Of a stretch of DNA of 64,000 nt, positions 24,701 to 35,800 are shown one piece after another. The stretch covers positions 744,001-808,000 of the forward strand of contig JAAVTG010000075.1 of the NCBI GenBank assembly GCA_011947345.1. Reading direction: 5' to 3'. The notes below the pieces were generated by a model, which ran no database searches, had not been told where the DNA came from, and saw nothing but the letters and a program-made list of their open reading frames with translations. Position 1 is the stretch's first letter, and every line of letters starts with the position of its first letter. A program made the translations under genes and the position numbers. This DNA comes from Phytophthora quininea (Eukaryota > Oomycota > Peronosporomycetes > Peronosporales > Peronosporaceae).

Positions 24701-26401
24701 AACGCAATCAAAATCCAAAAACGTGATATTGACCCAGTGAGGGACGTCGTAAGCTTGCTCCTTACTGCACGGATTAGCGCCGGTAGATTTCAATTTGTTT
24801 ACTTGAGTGAAAATGTTTTGAAACCCACCGGCGCTGTTGGATCGAATCCATTCTAGAGGACTCTTAGGCAGAGAAGCTGACTTTGCGCCCTTCTCTTCTT
24901 GGGAGGAAGGATTTGAGTTCTCACTTGCACCAGAAACTTCGTCAAATGACAACGTGCGTAGTAGGTTAGGCTGCGAATTGGACATGACAGCTTTCTCTAA
25001 CGGCGGGCTCTGGTAAACAAACAACGGAACGACATGCAACGGCGGCGTGGTTAGCGAGATCATGTCCATTCCCACTCCATTGTCCATCATGCGCTGCTCA
25101 GTGATTTCCGCGAGCTTTTTGTTGACGTTAAAAATGCTGCAACCGGCTGTCATCATCACGATGCCTTGGCCGGTGCGGCTCAGATCACGATCCATGTAGT
25201 GCTTATCCAATACGTTTAGCGTCACATTGATGGCTTCCAGGAGATTCCCATCCTTAGCGCGCGATGGCACTCCAGACGGTAGCTTTGTCCATTTCACATA
25301 CCCGTCGGTATACCCACTGTCATCAGATATGCTCTCCGGTTTGCTATCCCTCTCCTCACGCGTTTCTTGTGGCTGCAAGTCCGTCTTTGGACAACGACAA
25401 ACTTCATATTGGGCAGACGAAAACTGTTCTGGTGTGCGCCATCGATGCGTCTCATAGTACGTAGAGAACTCTTTCTTAAGAAGCAGCAGCAGACGACTCC
25501 AGTCTGGCCCGGTGAAGTTCATGACCACCACCTTGTAAAAGTCCTCATAGTATCGACCTGTGATTGGGTCGACGTGGATGGTAGGGCCATAGCCATCAGC
25601 CATGTTGTTGCCAAGAGCTCCGCAGCCGGGGCCATAACCCTGTCGCCTCGGGTCCGAGAAGGAGGTCGTCTCGGATCAAAATCGGGGAAACTGCTTGGCG
25701 TCGTAGAAGCTTCTGGAGAAGGCGATGATGGTGACAGAGTGGCTGACGGAGCTCTCGGTCCATTTGCGTACGAGGACTTGCAGCAATTTATGTAACAGTT
25801 TCTCGTAGTAAATCTCCCCGTCGGGCGCGAACTCCCACATCTCGGTGCTCATTTGCACGAGCCAGATGAGGCGACTAGATCTGGAGCGCACCACGATCTT
25901 GGTGGCGTCTCCGACGACGCCGCTCTGGAGCTGCGCTCTACCCATTAAGATACCGTCCACCTGTGAGCGAATGCCGAGGCACTCGAGTGTCTTCCCCACG
26001 TAGACGCACTGACCCAGCATTGTCACTTTGAAGCGCCAAATGTCCGCCCTGGATAGGAATTGGTCCTTGAAGCTCAGCTCCACAAAGTCCGCGGTCACGT
26101 CCTGGAGCTCCACGCGTCGGACGGTGACGGATCGAAAGGCCTCGAGACCGAACTGGGCGGCAATGTCTCTGGCCACGCTCACCTGCAGCTTGCCGCGCAC
26201 AGGAACGAGCGACTCGACGGACAGTACAAGTCGCGGGTGGGGGCCCCGCTCGGGTTGCGAGATCTCCACCAGGTCATGCAGCTGCATCTCCGGGAAGAGC
26301 TCCGGATTGAGCACCAGCATCTCCCCGTTGCGGAACTCGGGGCCGTGCACCACGAGCGACAGCGCGTCCCGGTCGCTCGTGTTGCGGCGGGTGCGCCACA
26401 T
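21766..26401 (-). CDS. GATOR1 complex subunit Iml1/DEPDC5
   Basis: About 1,545 residues on the minus strand. DEPDC5/Iml1 is the GATOR1 subunit that restrains TORC1 at the lysosome or vacuole when amino acids are short. Recognisable blocks in order: FKDQFLSRADIWRF and RSRSSRLIWLVQMSTEMWEF (N-terminal domain), RYYEDFYKVVVMNFTGPDW, DRDLSRTGQGIVMMTAGC, LTTPPLHVVPLFVYQSP, DVPHWVN, then SLISPAILPLTTDHFPS, IHQLIHDAERQTVEVKRFV, and NWNALDNLLCGYLDDMADTMKC. One in-frame TGA (25676-25678) and one-base breaks near 24703, 23970, 23500 and 22818 interrupt it; all flanks stay alignable. I could not place a clear DEP domain. Divergent from the AGC kinase with 89 bases between starts. Confidence 0.82.
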
Positions 26402-26490
26402 CTTTTCGGAAAGTTGCCTTCAACACGTGGGTCGTCATACAAAATTCAAGTCTAACACCATGATATATTGTTCAGGCTAAACGTATCGAA

Positions 26491-29437
26491 ATGAATGCTG
26501 CCTCAAATACACGAAGAGCACTTGCAGCTACGACGAGCATGAGAGCAGCGGCGGCAGTGCGGGGCGATGGCGCTACCGAGAGCGACGTGGAGCTGATGCG
26601 CACCATTCTGGGCGAGCACGTCCCCCAGAGCGTGATCCTGACCTGCCTCAACGCCTGCGCCTTCGACGTCAGCGCCGCGCTCAACTGGTACTTCGCCGAA
26701 GTGGCCAGCTCCCCGACGCTGCCTCGGAGCCTGCTCGACGGCCGCAGGAGGAGGAGCCGGTGGCGCCCTCTGTGCCCAGTATCCAGTCAGGGCTGAGTCT
26801 CACACTGCACCCGCGCAGCCTGCCGGGAATGGTGAGCAAGTCGGAGGCCTACTACGCCACGCTCACCAAGGGAGACCCTGCCTACGACATGCTCACGCCC
26901 AGCAACGAAAAGTTTTTGACCATCCGCCTGCGTAAACGCGGTTGGCGGACTGGTCATTACCTGGGAGTTCCCTCCCCGGCCACACAGAGAGCCCACTTCG
27001 CCAACGGAGACGTCGTTACGCTCGAGTGCAATGGCCTTTGGCTCAAGGCCAACCAGCTCAACAAGATGCTGCAGTGGAAAGCCCCTCTGAGGACGACCGC
27101 AACAAGTTCGTCATTCGCGGCCTGCCACTGGGCAAGAACCTGGCCCCAGGCGACTACTTCTTCCTTATGAGCTACAAGTGGAAGGACCGGGAGATCGTGC
27201 GCAAGGACGAGCGGCCCGTGGGCATCAGCAGCTACAACACCAACATCCACCGCTGCTTCCTGGGCATGGAACGCATTAAAACGTATGTACGTTAGGCAGA
27301 AGTGGGCTGGTCCAGATCTGCGAGGAACGCTGACACTTTTTTTTTTGGTTTAACAGTGCCAACCAGCGTCTGTATTTCTACGCCAAGCTCACTGAAAACG
27401 CAGTCAAAAGTCTGCCTAAACCGGATGACACCATTGATGCCAATCATCTCACCATCAGCGTCATGGGGACCCCCATGTCCACGGGTAGCATCACCCTCCG
27501 CGAGTTTTCGAGTTCGGTGAGGCATTGATCGCATTTCTATCCCCACGAGGGCGAATCGAGACTAACTTTGTGGCGCTTCCTGTTTGCAGCAGCGCAAGGA
27601 CTCCATTTCCGACGAAATTCAACTCACCGATGCCAAGATCGACCAGATGACCAGTATCATCGGCAGCGATGTATCTCGCAACCATCTTGCAAACTTTTTG
27701 GATGGCGCAGGTGGAGACGTCCAGGTAGCGCTGGAGCACTACTTCATGAGTGTATCAACTTTGGAAAGCGTTCCGCCACCGTCGACTCAAGATACGACGT
27801 CAATCAGCGCACACCAACCAGCAAAAGCGCAACTTGTGGAGGACGCGGCTACTCTTGAAGTAGCACAAGCTCGAGCGCACGCAGAAGCGCAAGCAAACCA
27901 TGACCGCCGTCCATTGAGTCAACTTATCCTTCCGATTCCATCCATTTCAGAACCTCCCGAGCCAACAATTTCAACGACAAAGTCCCCCAGTATTACAACC
28001 AAACGTGGGGTTATTGTGCCTCCGCCACGGCCTCCTCCAGTCGATGTGTCAAGTACATTCGTAGGAGAGCCATCGCCCGGTATGCCACCCCCAGTGCCAT
28101 CCCCGTGTCCGTCCCCCATCCCCTCGTTGATTGCCTCTCCATCGGACAATAGCATGACTTCAATGCTTACAGCATCGACAGCTATGGGGGTTAGTGCATC
28201 TATTCCTCGCATCACGGAAGACGAGGTGTTTGTTGACACAATGGACTACTCGAAACACCAAGCGCAAATGGAACAGCAAATGACACAACAAGAGCAGCAA
28301 AGCACACAACAAAAAGCCCCAGTACCCGAGCCAACCACTGCCAGAGAGCAGCGGGCAGAAGCACTTACCATCCAAGATTTCGAAATGCTGAGCGTTCTGG
28401 GCAAAGGCAGCTTTGGAGCCGTCATGCTGGTCCGGTTTAAAAAGGATGGGCGCGTGTTTGCACTCAAGATTATCAAGAAAAACAACATGGATAAGGCCGA
28501 TGAGCTCAACGCGATGGAAGAGCGGCAGATTTTGCAACGCATCCACCACCCCTACATTTGCGGCCTCGTGTTTGCCTTCCAGACCAATGAGCGACTGTAT
28601 CTGGGTATGAAGTACTATGCTGCTGGAGACCTCTTCTACCACTTAAACATGAAGGGTCGACTGAACGTCAAAGATGCCAAACTGTATGGGGCAGAGCTCG
28701 TGCTGGCGATTTCCTATCTACACGAGCTGAACATCCTCTACCGCGACCTCAAGCCTTCCAACGTCATGATAGACTCGGAAGGCCACATCGGAGTCGTGGA
28801 CTTTGGTCTGTCCAAGCAGCACATTTACGGCAGCAGTTTTGGGGTCAAGACCCTGTCAGGAACGGCCGAGTATGTAGCACCGGAAGCTTTGGCGCAGTCG
28901 GCGGACGGATCTCGTAACTACGGCAAGGCGTACGACTGGTGGAGCTTGGGCGTTGTCATCGTAAGTGCCCCTGACTAGAAACAATCCTCTTCCCTTTACT
29001 GACTGTTGGTTGGTTTGTGCAGTACGAAATGCTGGTGGGGAGTCTCCATTCTACGACGAAAACGAGCACAAGATGCTGAGCCGAATCGCGTACGCAGACG
29101 TCGTGTTCCCTCCGACTTCCCGCGGGATGCCTACGAACTGGTAAAAGGCCTATTGCACAAAGACCCAAAGCACCGACTAGGCTCGGAGCGTGTAGGCGGA
29201 GTAGATGCCATTAAGCGCTGTCGGTTCTTCCGGCATATCGACTGGGATAAGCTGCTGCGGCGAGAAGTGAGAGCCCACTGGACGCCAAAGCTCAGTGGCG
29301 AGACGGACACGAGGTACGTGGACCCCGAGTTCATCGACGAGGGCCCACCGTCCGCCGCCTACGACCCGAGCGCTGAGACCGCCAACTCTGTCAGCAAGCG
29401 CTTCAGCCAGTTTTCATTCAATTACAATCTCGGGTGA
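26491..29437 (+). CDS. AGC-family protein kinase with two UBA/CUE-like domains
   Basis: Four exons: 26491-27282, 27357-27516, 27590-28960, 29023-29437. N-terminal UBA/CUE-like helix bundle (TESDVELMRTILGEHVP ... ALNWYF), a beta-rich segment with an FANGDVVTLECNG core, a second such bundle (TDAKIDQMTSIIGSDVS ... ALEHYF), a Pro/Ser/Gln-rich linker, then the kinase: LGKGSFGAVMLV, FALKIIKK, YRDLKPSNVMID, DFGLSKQ and activation loop TLSGTAEYVAPEAL. The AGC tail ends with hydrophobic motif FSQFSF. Layout suggests an Akt/SGK/S6K-like kinase docked to ubiquitin or a partner through the bundles. One-base breaks near 26742, 27078, 29043 and 29112. The hydrophobic motif is the kind phosphorylated by TOR complexes. 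Confidence 0.82.
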
Positions 29438-29461
29438 GACTTGGCAAGTACACTCAAAAAC

Positions 29462-30516
29462 TTAACGTGTTGCTTTCACGTCTCGGACTTCAACGGGCGG
29501 TTCATGAGCACCTCCTGGAGCTGCTCGCGCTTGACCTCGCCTTTGATCATGGCGTTGACGGTGCGGAAGATCGGGAGATCCAGGCCGCACTGCTCGGCAA
29601 AGTACACTGCGACCTCGGCGGTCGGCACGCCCTCGACGGTGGTCTCGCGCAGCAGATCCTCGACCTTCTCGCCTTTGATGAGGCGCAGACCGAACGTGCG
29701 GTTGCGCGAGAGACTGCCGAACGCTGTGAGCATCAGGTCTCCGATACCCGAGAGACCGGAGATGGTGAGGGGCTGGCCGCCCATGGCCACGCAGAGCTTC
29801 TGCAGCTCGAGGGAGCTGCGCGTGACGAAGGCGGCCAACGTGTTGATGCCATAGCCCGCGCCTTCCACCATGCCGGCGCCGATGGCCAGCGGGTTCTTGA
29901 GCGCTCCGCCGAGCTGCACGCCCACAATGTCCTGGGAGCTGTAGATGCGGAAATCGACGGTGGACAGTCGCCGCTGCACGTAGACGGCGTGGTAGAGCAG
30001 CTTGGAGGCCACGACGACGGCGGATGGCGCGTTGTTCATGAGCTCCAGCGCAAAGGACGGACCCGATAGGAAGCAGAGTGGTTGGTCCCTCTGCAGGGCC
30101 TCCAGAATGGGTTCGGCGAGCAACTGCTTGGTCTTTAGGTAAAGCCCCTTGCACGTGATGACCAGCACGGCGTCCGCCGGGATCTCGTCGCGATACAGCG
30201 CCAGGAAGTCGGGCGTGAGCTGCGCCGGCAGACACACGATGACCATCTTGGCATCCTGTGTGGCCTCCGACACAGATGTGGTGGCGCGGATGTTGGGCAG
30301 CAAATCGAACTGCGGGAAGACGCGCGGGCTGCGGTGCTGCTCGTTGATGGAGGCCACCGAGGCCGCGTCGCGGGCGTAGATCACCACCTCGTGCTTGCGT
30401 CTGGCCGCCAGCGTGGCCATGGCGATGCCGAAGGCCCCCGCCGCTAGGATCGCCACCTTGACCTGCTCCACCTCGGCCGACGGCATGCCCGCGTGGGTCG
30501 CGCCGCCGAACGTCAT
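29462..30516 (-). CDS. NAD-dependent glycerol-3-phosphate dehydrogenase
   Basis: About 350 residues, intact, no introns. Reduces dihydroxyacetone phosphate to glycerol-3-phosphate, linking glycolysis with glycerolipid synthesis and redox balance. Family blocks: AAGAFGIAMATLAARR (dinucleotide loop), ITCKGLYLKTKQLL, FLSGPSFALELM, VQLGGALKNPLAIGAGMVEG with the catalytic Lys, and GLSGIGDLMLTAFGSLSRNR. The first glycine of the usual GAGxfG loop is Ala here. I start at 30516 (MTFGGATHAG); the frame stays open to a Met at 30615, which would add a 33-residue leader. Tail-to-tail with the AGC kinase, 24 bases apart. Confidence 0.88.
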
Positions 30517-31952
30517 GGTGCTCGACGTGCTTTGCTTGTCAAAAAGATTTTGCTCGTACTTAGTCGGGTGTAGTACAGGAGACCTCAAAACTACCGAACA
30601 TCCGAAATGGAACAATCATTTAACGATTTTACCACGAATTCTGGCCAGCCATTTCTTCTTTGTTGGTGCTGCTGCCAAAGGCTTCCCTATGACGAAAAGC
30701 GACGAGCGGGGGAAGGCTTCTGCCCGTCCCCCGCCCACATCGTTCCAGCGCTGCCTTCTGCGGTGGCGTCTCTTTATCGGTTGGAGTGTGCCTCAGGCGC
30801 ACGCTGATAGCTCGGATCTTCTCTCAGAGGGAAACCCTTCTTCGTGTAGTTGCCCATTCGGGCCTGCTGCGCTGTCTCTCCTCCCTCGCGGAGGGGTGTG
30901 GGCCTCATGGAGGGGAAGCTTTGGCTTCTCTTTCTTTGTCTGTATGAGTGCTGCCCGTCGGCTGTTGGTTCTCAACAGTGATTTCGACGGGTCTCCCACT
31001 GCAGAGCGCGCGCGGGCCAAGAGCGAACCAGACCAGCATCATAGTACCCGATGTGGCGCGCATGTACCGCCCTCGTGTCTCCAATAGCTGGTACATCTCT
31101 GCATTGCATAAATACTCGTCAGGAGTCTCGCACGGTGTCGTTTGTTGTCCCCGCTTTCTCCTTGCCAGAGGCTGCATCAGTAAGCCCAGTCGCGTGAAAG
31201 CATGGCATCGATGTTGCTCACAAGACCAACATCTTGCAGGACAAAGATAAAGCCGCTCTGCATGGTCATCTCACAGCCAGAGGCATCTTCACGCGTGGTT
31301 GTCGTCTTGCTGCATGACATTTGATTGGACAGTAAGTTGAAGTTGATTGTGGAGAAGTGTCTTAGGGGGACGAACAGTAATGTTGACCTGCTTGGGTGCC
31401 GGACGTAACTACATGCAGCTTTCCGTTTGGAGCACACGCCATAGTTGCGACGTGTAGCAAGGCGAGGCAATCCTGCTTTATCCTGTCGACGCCTGGAAAC
31501 GAGCGATCAGTGCTGAAGCCAAATGACCGCTGCTTGACTGCTGCATCAGTACAGAGCGTTGTTACGAGGTTGCGGCGGCCATCAAGTCCACCGCCTTATG
31601 GGCTCTCTGGACCTGTCGTTCTAAAGAAGCCGATCTCCATCGCCAAACGGGAGCATTGATATTGCAGCTCACACCGGAGAGAAGCTCTCTACGTGTCAGC
31701 ACTCTTTCCGCGACCTCAAGCCCCCTAGCAACGCACTCGCACTCACTCTCACTCCTGCTTGTGCGCGGTCGACTGCAAGACGCTTCTTCCCTCTCTCCCT
31801 TCCTGGATGCTGCCGCTGCTTCGAGGACCCCTGCCGCCGCCGGAGGAAGAACTGCCGCACCAGCAAGAGCCCGACGCCGCCCAGCGATTGGCCAGGCGAT
31901 TCGCTCGCGTGGTGACACTGCACCATCGCCAGCGGCAGCTGCAGCAAGCGCC
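30517..31952. other. 1.4 kb stretch without a supported gene
   Basis: GC-rich, many short overlapping frames, none with family signals. The part near 30600-30620 should hold the promoter of the dehydrogenase. On the minus strand around 31380-31640 a patch reads somewhat protein-like (for example MACAPNGKLHVVTSGTQAG) but is bounded by stops in all frames. Pyrimidine-rich sequence with CTCACTCTCAC at 31740-31760 may belong to the promoter or leader of the bZIP-like gene. Confidence 0.35.
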
Positions 31953-32799
31953 ATGCAGCACCAAACACCGCCGCCATGCACCACAGACTCGCAATTGCGC
32001 CGTCGCAAGGAGACGACGACTTACTCGCCATGAAATCGAGTGCGAACCGGAGCCCGACGACTCGAACCTCGACGCCTCCATCCGCTCGTTGCAAGCGCAC
32101 ATTGCCACGTTAGAACGGTCCGTGCTGCTGCGTGACTCGGCCACTCTCCTCTGGCGAACTAACAGCTCCGTCGTGGCAATGGACCTCACGCGAGAGTACT
32201 TCCACCAATTTGCTCGCGGGTATAACTCATCCGATATTGAGCGCTGCGCCGTTACCGACGAATTCATGGCGAGCGTCTTCCGGGAGGACATTCTGTGCCG
32301 GGACTTCCAGGGCATGCAGTGTTTCCTTGACCAGTGGGAGAAGTACACCACCTTCCACCAAGGGCTCGAGTTTGCGCTGCGCACGGTGCGCCCCGTAGAC
32401 AACCAAGACTCTGAAGACTCGCGTTGTGCAGTTACGGTGTACGCGACCGGCGAGTTGAGGGTGACGTTCACAGAGGACACGCTCCGGTTCCTGTACCCGT
32501 CGCTATTTAGCGAGGCAGGTCAGAGCTTGCAGGCTAGCGAGATCGTTCGAGCGCTCGTCGGAAGTCGAGCAAGTCTCCCAATGGAGCTAGTGCTCAACTT
32601 TGACCCCCAGGGCCGCGTCTTCTCCTTCGAGTCGCGCGTGAACCTCGTGGCTATGTTACTTGACATGCTGCAATGCCCGTCGTCCGCCATCCACGTGCAC
32701 CAGTCCTCCATTATGACAGCGGACGGTCACTGGCAAACGCAACAAAACGCCGAGGAGGTGGCTCAAAGAGAGCGATTGCTGCCGAGACAATTGCTGTAA
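31953..32799 (+). CDS. Oomycete bZIP-like transcription factor
   Basis: The C-terminal 230 residues match the large oomycete bZIP family: a heptad segment LDASIRSLQAHIATLERSVLLRDS, then TNSSVVAMDLTREYFHQFARGY, then an NTF2/SnoaL-like domain (QWEKYTTFHQGLEFALRTV ... LVGSRASLPMELVLNFDPQGRV). The basic region is hard to place: the frame at 31953 (MQHQTPPPCTTDSQLRRRKE) stops after 27 residues, while the frame carrying the rest reads VARRRRLTRHEIE just upstream of the zipper. A one- or two-base error near 32000-32030 would join the first frame to the second. DNA binding is therefore plausible but not shown. An upstream in-frame Met exists at 31759. Confidence 0.55.
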
Positions 32800-32827
32800 T
32801 CGGATGTCATGCTTTCAAAAACCAGTG

Positions 32828-35800
32828 CTATTTTCCATATCGATGCAACCACGCTCTTGTCGTTGCCTCTCTCCGAACCTCGTCTGCGTCGTCCGCGTTG
32901 ACGTCCTCAGTCTGGTCGAGGATCTTTTGCATGGTTTCCGGAACAACAGGTACGTCTTCCTCCTTGCCATCTTCCGTGTCCACAGATTTTAAAGCATCAA
33001 CGTCCCCGTTCACGACTGCTGCTGAAGAAGATCCTTCCGGAAGGATCGACGTAAAGCGCTGCAGCCGCATCAGTCTAGCCCGCCGGATCGAAATGTATGC
33101 AAGCACGCAGGCTACCGCGATAAGACAAGAACCTGCAGTAACACCCAGGATCGAAATTGTTTTCGGGGTCAAGGGCCCCAGCGCCGTCAGTTGAATTGAT
33201 TCTGTGGCAGTCATGGCCGCTTCTTCCTGGATCCAAACGACGGGCACCCACCCTCGAGAGAGATTCTTGTGCCATATATCTAGACTCCGACTGTCTCCGA
33301 CTTGAGCAGCGAGTTGCCAAACCAATCGGCGATGAAGCACCGCGCCTGTCGCTGGATCGATGTCAACGACCGCCCCCGGACTCCTTGGTGACGAGCTGCT
33401 TTGCAAAACCAGAGGCAGGTCGTCGTTGAGGAAGCTCACATTAAGACTGCCTGTGATCGATGCATTGGGAAGGAATCCAGTCGGAAGTCTAGACGGTAGC
33501 GTCCAGTTGACTTGGTAGCGCATTAACGACACGCCAAAACGCGTGACATTGCTGTCAAATACAATCTGCACCACGCGACGTGCATATGCCCAGTAAAAGT
33601 AGAGTTTCTGCGGTGGTAGCTCTATCGAAGTTGCCGTATTTTCACCCAAACCAACACGCACTGCGGTTATAAATTGCGAGCCATCCGTCACACGGACAGT
33701 ATTCAATTTGACATTCTCAGCCCACGCGTTCATCAGAACTTTGCTGTCTACAGCAAGCAGCCGCCCGACCACATTCTTACCATTATCGTACAGCGTCGAA
33801 TCATTCCTCATAGGGGTTACGAGATCGAAAACCGAGGCTCCACGGTTCGTACTCGATGCATTTGCCCACAGCGGCGTATCCACCGGGAAGTCACCTGCTT
33901 GACTTGGTGGTGAAGCAAACAAAACGGTTGATATCGTCTGCGAAGCAAAATACCCACCTAATGGGTAGCCAAACGATGACACCGTCTGACTTGGTGGACT
34001 GGGAGGCAGTTGTAGTATGCTTGGTTCGAATCCAAACTTGGTGGCGGCATATCGTACGTACGCCTGCAGATCAAACACAACACCCACGGGTTTACTGTCA
34101 ATAATGGCCTGAAGCATGGGTAGGCGCAGAAAAACAGTCTTCGAGCCGATACCAGTTTCACCCACGCGATCCACGCAAATCTGCTGCTTCTCTAGGTCGC
34201 TCCACTCTTCGTCGTAAGCTTCAATAATGGCAGCTACTGCGCCTATGCATGCTGCGATCGTCTCGTACGGCTGGCTCAAAAACGTATCCAGCATCAACGC
34301 GACTCTGGTGGTGTTTGGGAGCGCCGAAGGAGCGGGGACGCCACTCCCAGATGCGTTCGCATCGATTATGTGGAGGGGCCAAGACCAGACTACTGTGTCG
34401 TTGAAGCCAAACGCTGTCCACAGTGCCTCGATCTCGCTGATAGACAACGAATACAGAGTTCCAAGGCTGCAATTGACCACCGCATCGTACGCAAAGTGGC
34501 GGTCCTGCACGCTGCCATTGCAGAATGCCTGCAGCTCGCCAAATCCTGCGAAGAAACTGCTGTTCTTCTTGACGACCAGGCCACTTCCACTATCAAAGAC
34601 AAACTCTTCTCGCGGTAAGCGCTCTGACCAGGTCCCTAGGTCCGTTAGAATGTTTTCACCCGTGCTGCTGTCGTTGACCATGTAATCCGCGCCAGTAACA
34701 CTGCCATTCACAAACTGGACGGCAGCTAGATCAGTGAATTGTCCGGGTCCTGTCGTAGCGCTGTCCCCATTTGCCTTGCGCACGCTTTTTAGAACGAACT
34801 GTTCGAGGACACTATGATCGAGTAGTTGGTTCAGCCACGGCACAATTTGCTGCTGAATCGCCAAGGCCGTGAAATTCAACAGAACACCGCCATCGATCCC
34901 CGATAGCGCAGTTGAGACAACACGAATACGATCGCAAAGGGACCGTGCTAGTACTTGCAAAGCTTCGACTCCAGTTGAGTCATAAAGTGATACATCGCTC
35001 GCAGGTTGGCACTTTCCAGTAGCTCGGTCGGATGACATGCAAGCAGTCAGCAATTGACGCCAAAGCGCAAAGCCACTTCCTGGATTAGCCAGCGCTGCAG
35101 GTTCGCTCACATCGAGAAGAATACGCGCAGCCGTGACCCACCAGTCTGACGCACTGAACCCAGCTGGGATTGTATTGTTTGCACGCAGTTCGCTTAGTGG
35201 AAACGCGTTGGCAATGGCACTGGCAGCTGGAAGGAGAATTGTCGTCGTTTGTATTATCGGAGCGATCCAATATTCCTCGACAAACATTCGAGTGCTCGGA
35301 TGGTTTGACCAAGACTGCAGCCAATGTCCAATCAGCTGGAACAAGCACGAAGTCGTCGTGCCTGCTAGTCCTTGAGAGCTGATCACGTGGGCTGTAGGGT
35401 TACTAGCCGAAATTCCACCGTACAATTCCACTTCATTAATTTCTCCCCGCACGTACGATAACCACTCCGACACTCCTGTACGATGGAGGAATGAAACTGG
35501 ATTGGAATCATTCCAAAGCGAGTAAAACAAAGGCAGAGATGGACTGCACTGGGTTAGATTTTTTCGCCGGGACTTCCTGCCACGACTGCAACATTCAAAA
35601 CCAGGTCACTCATCGACACATTTCTAGGGACAGAAGCATTCCAAGGCAACACGAACGCCAGATCAAAGCCCAACCGCAATGGGTCCGGAGATGGCTCAGA
35701 GTTCAATGCGCTCCACTTGGCCAGTTGATCCACTTGTGAAAACAGCGACAACTCTGCCACGTTTCGATACCAGGTTGCAATAACTTGGAGATCCGCAGCA

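Noticed and set aside
25676..25678. Possible selenocysteine or readthrough at the TGA in Iml1
   Set aside because: No SECIS-like structure could be recognised, the position is not a redox site, and sequence error is simpler given the many nearby indels.
31562..32008. Minus-strand frame opposite the bZIP-like gene
   Set aside because: Ala/Arg-rich shadow with no motifs; overlaps the supported plus-strand gene.
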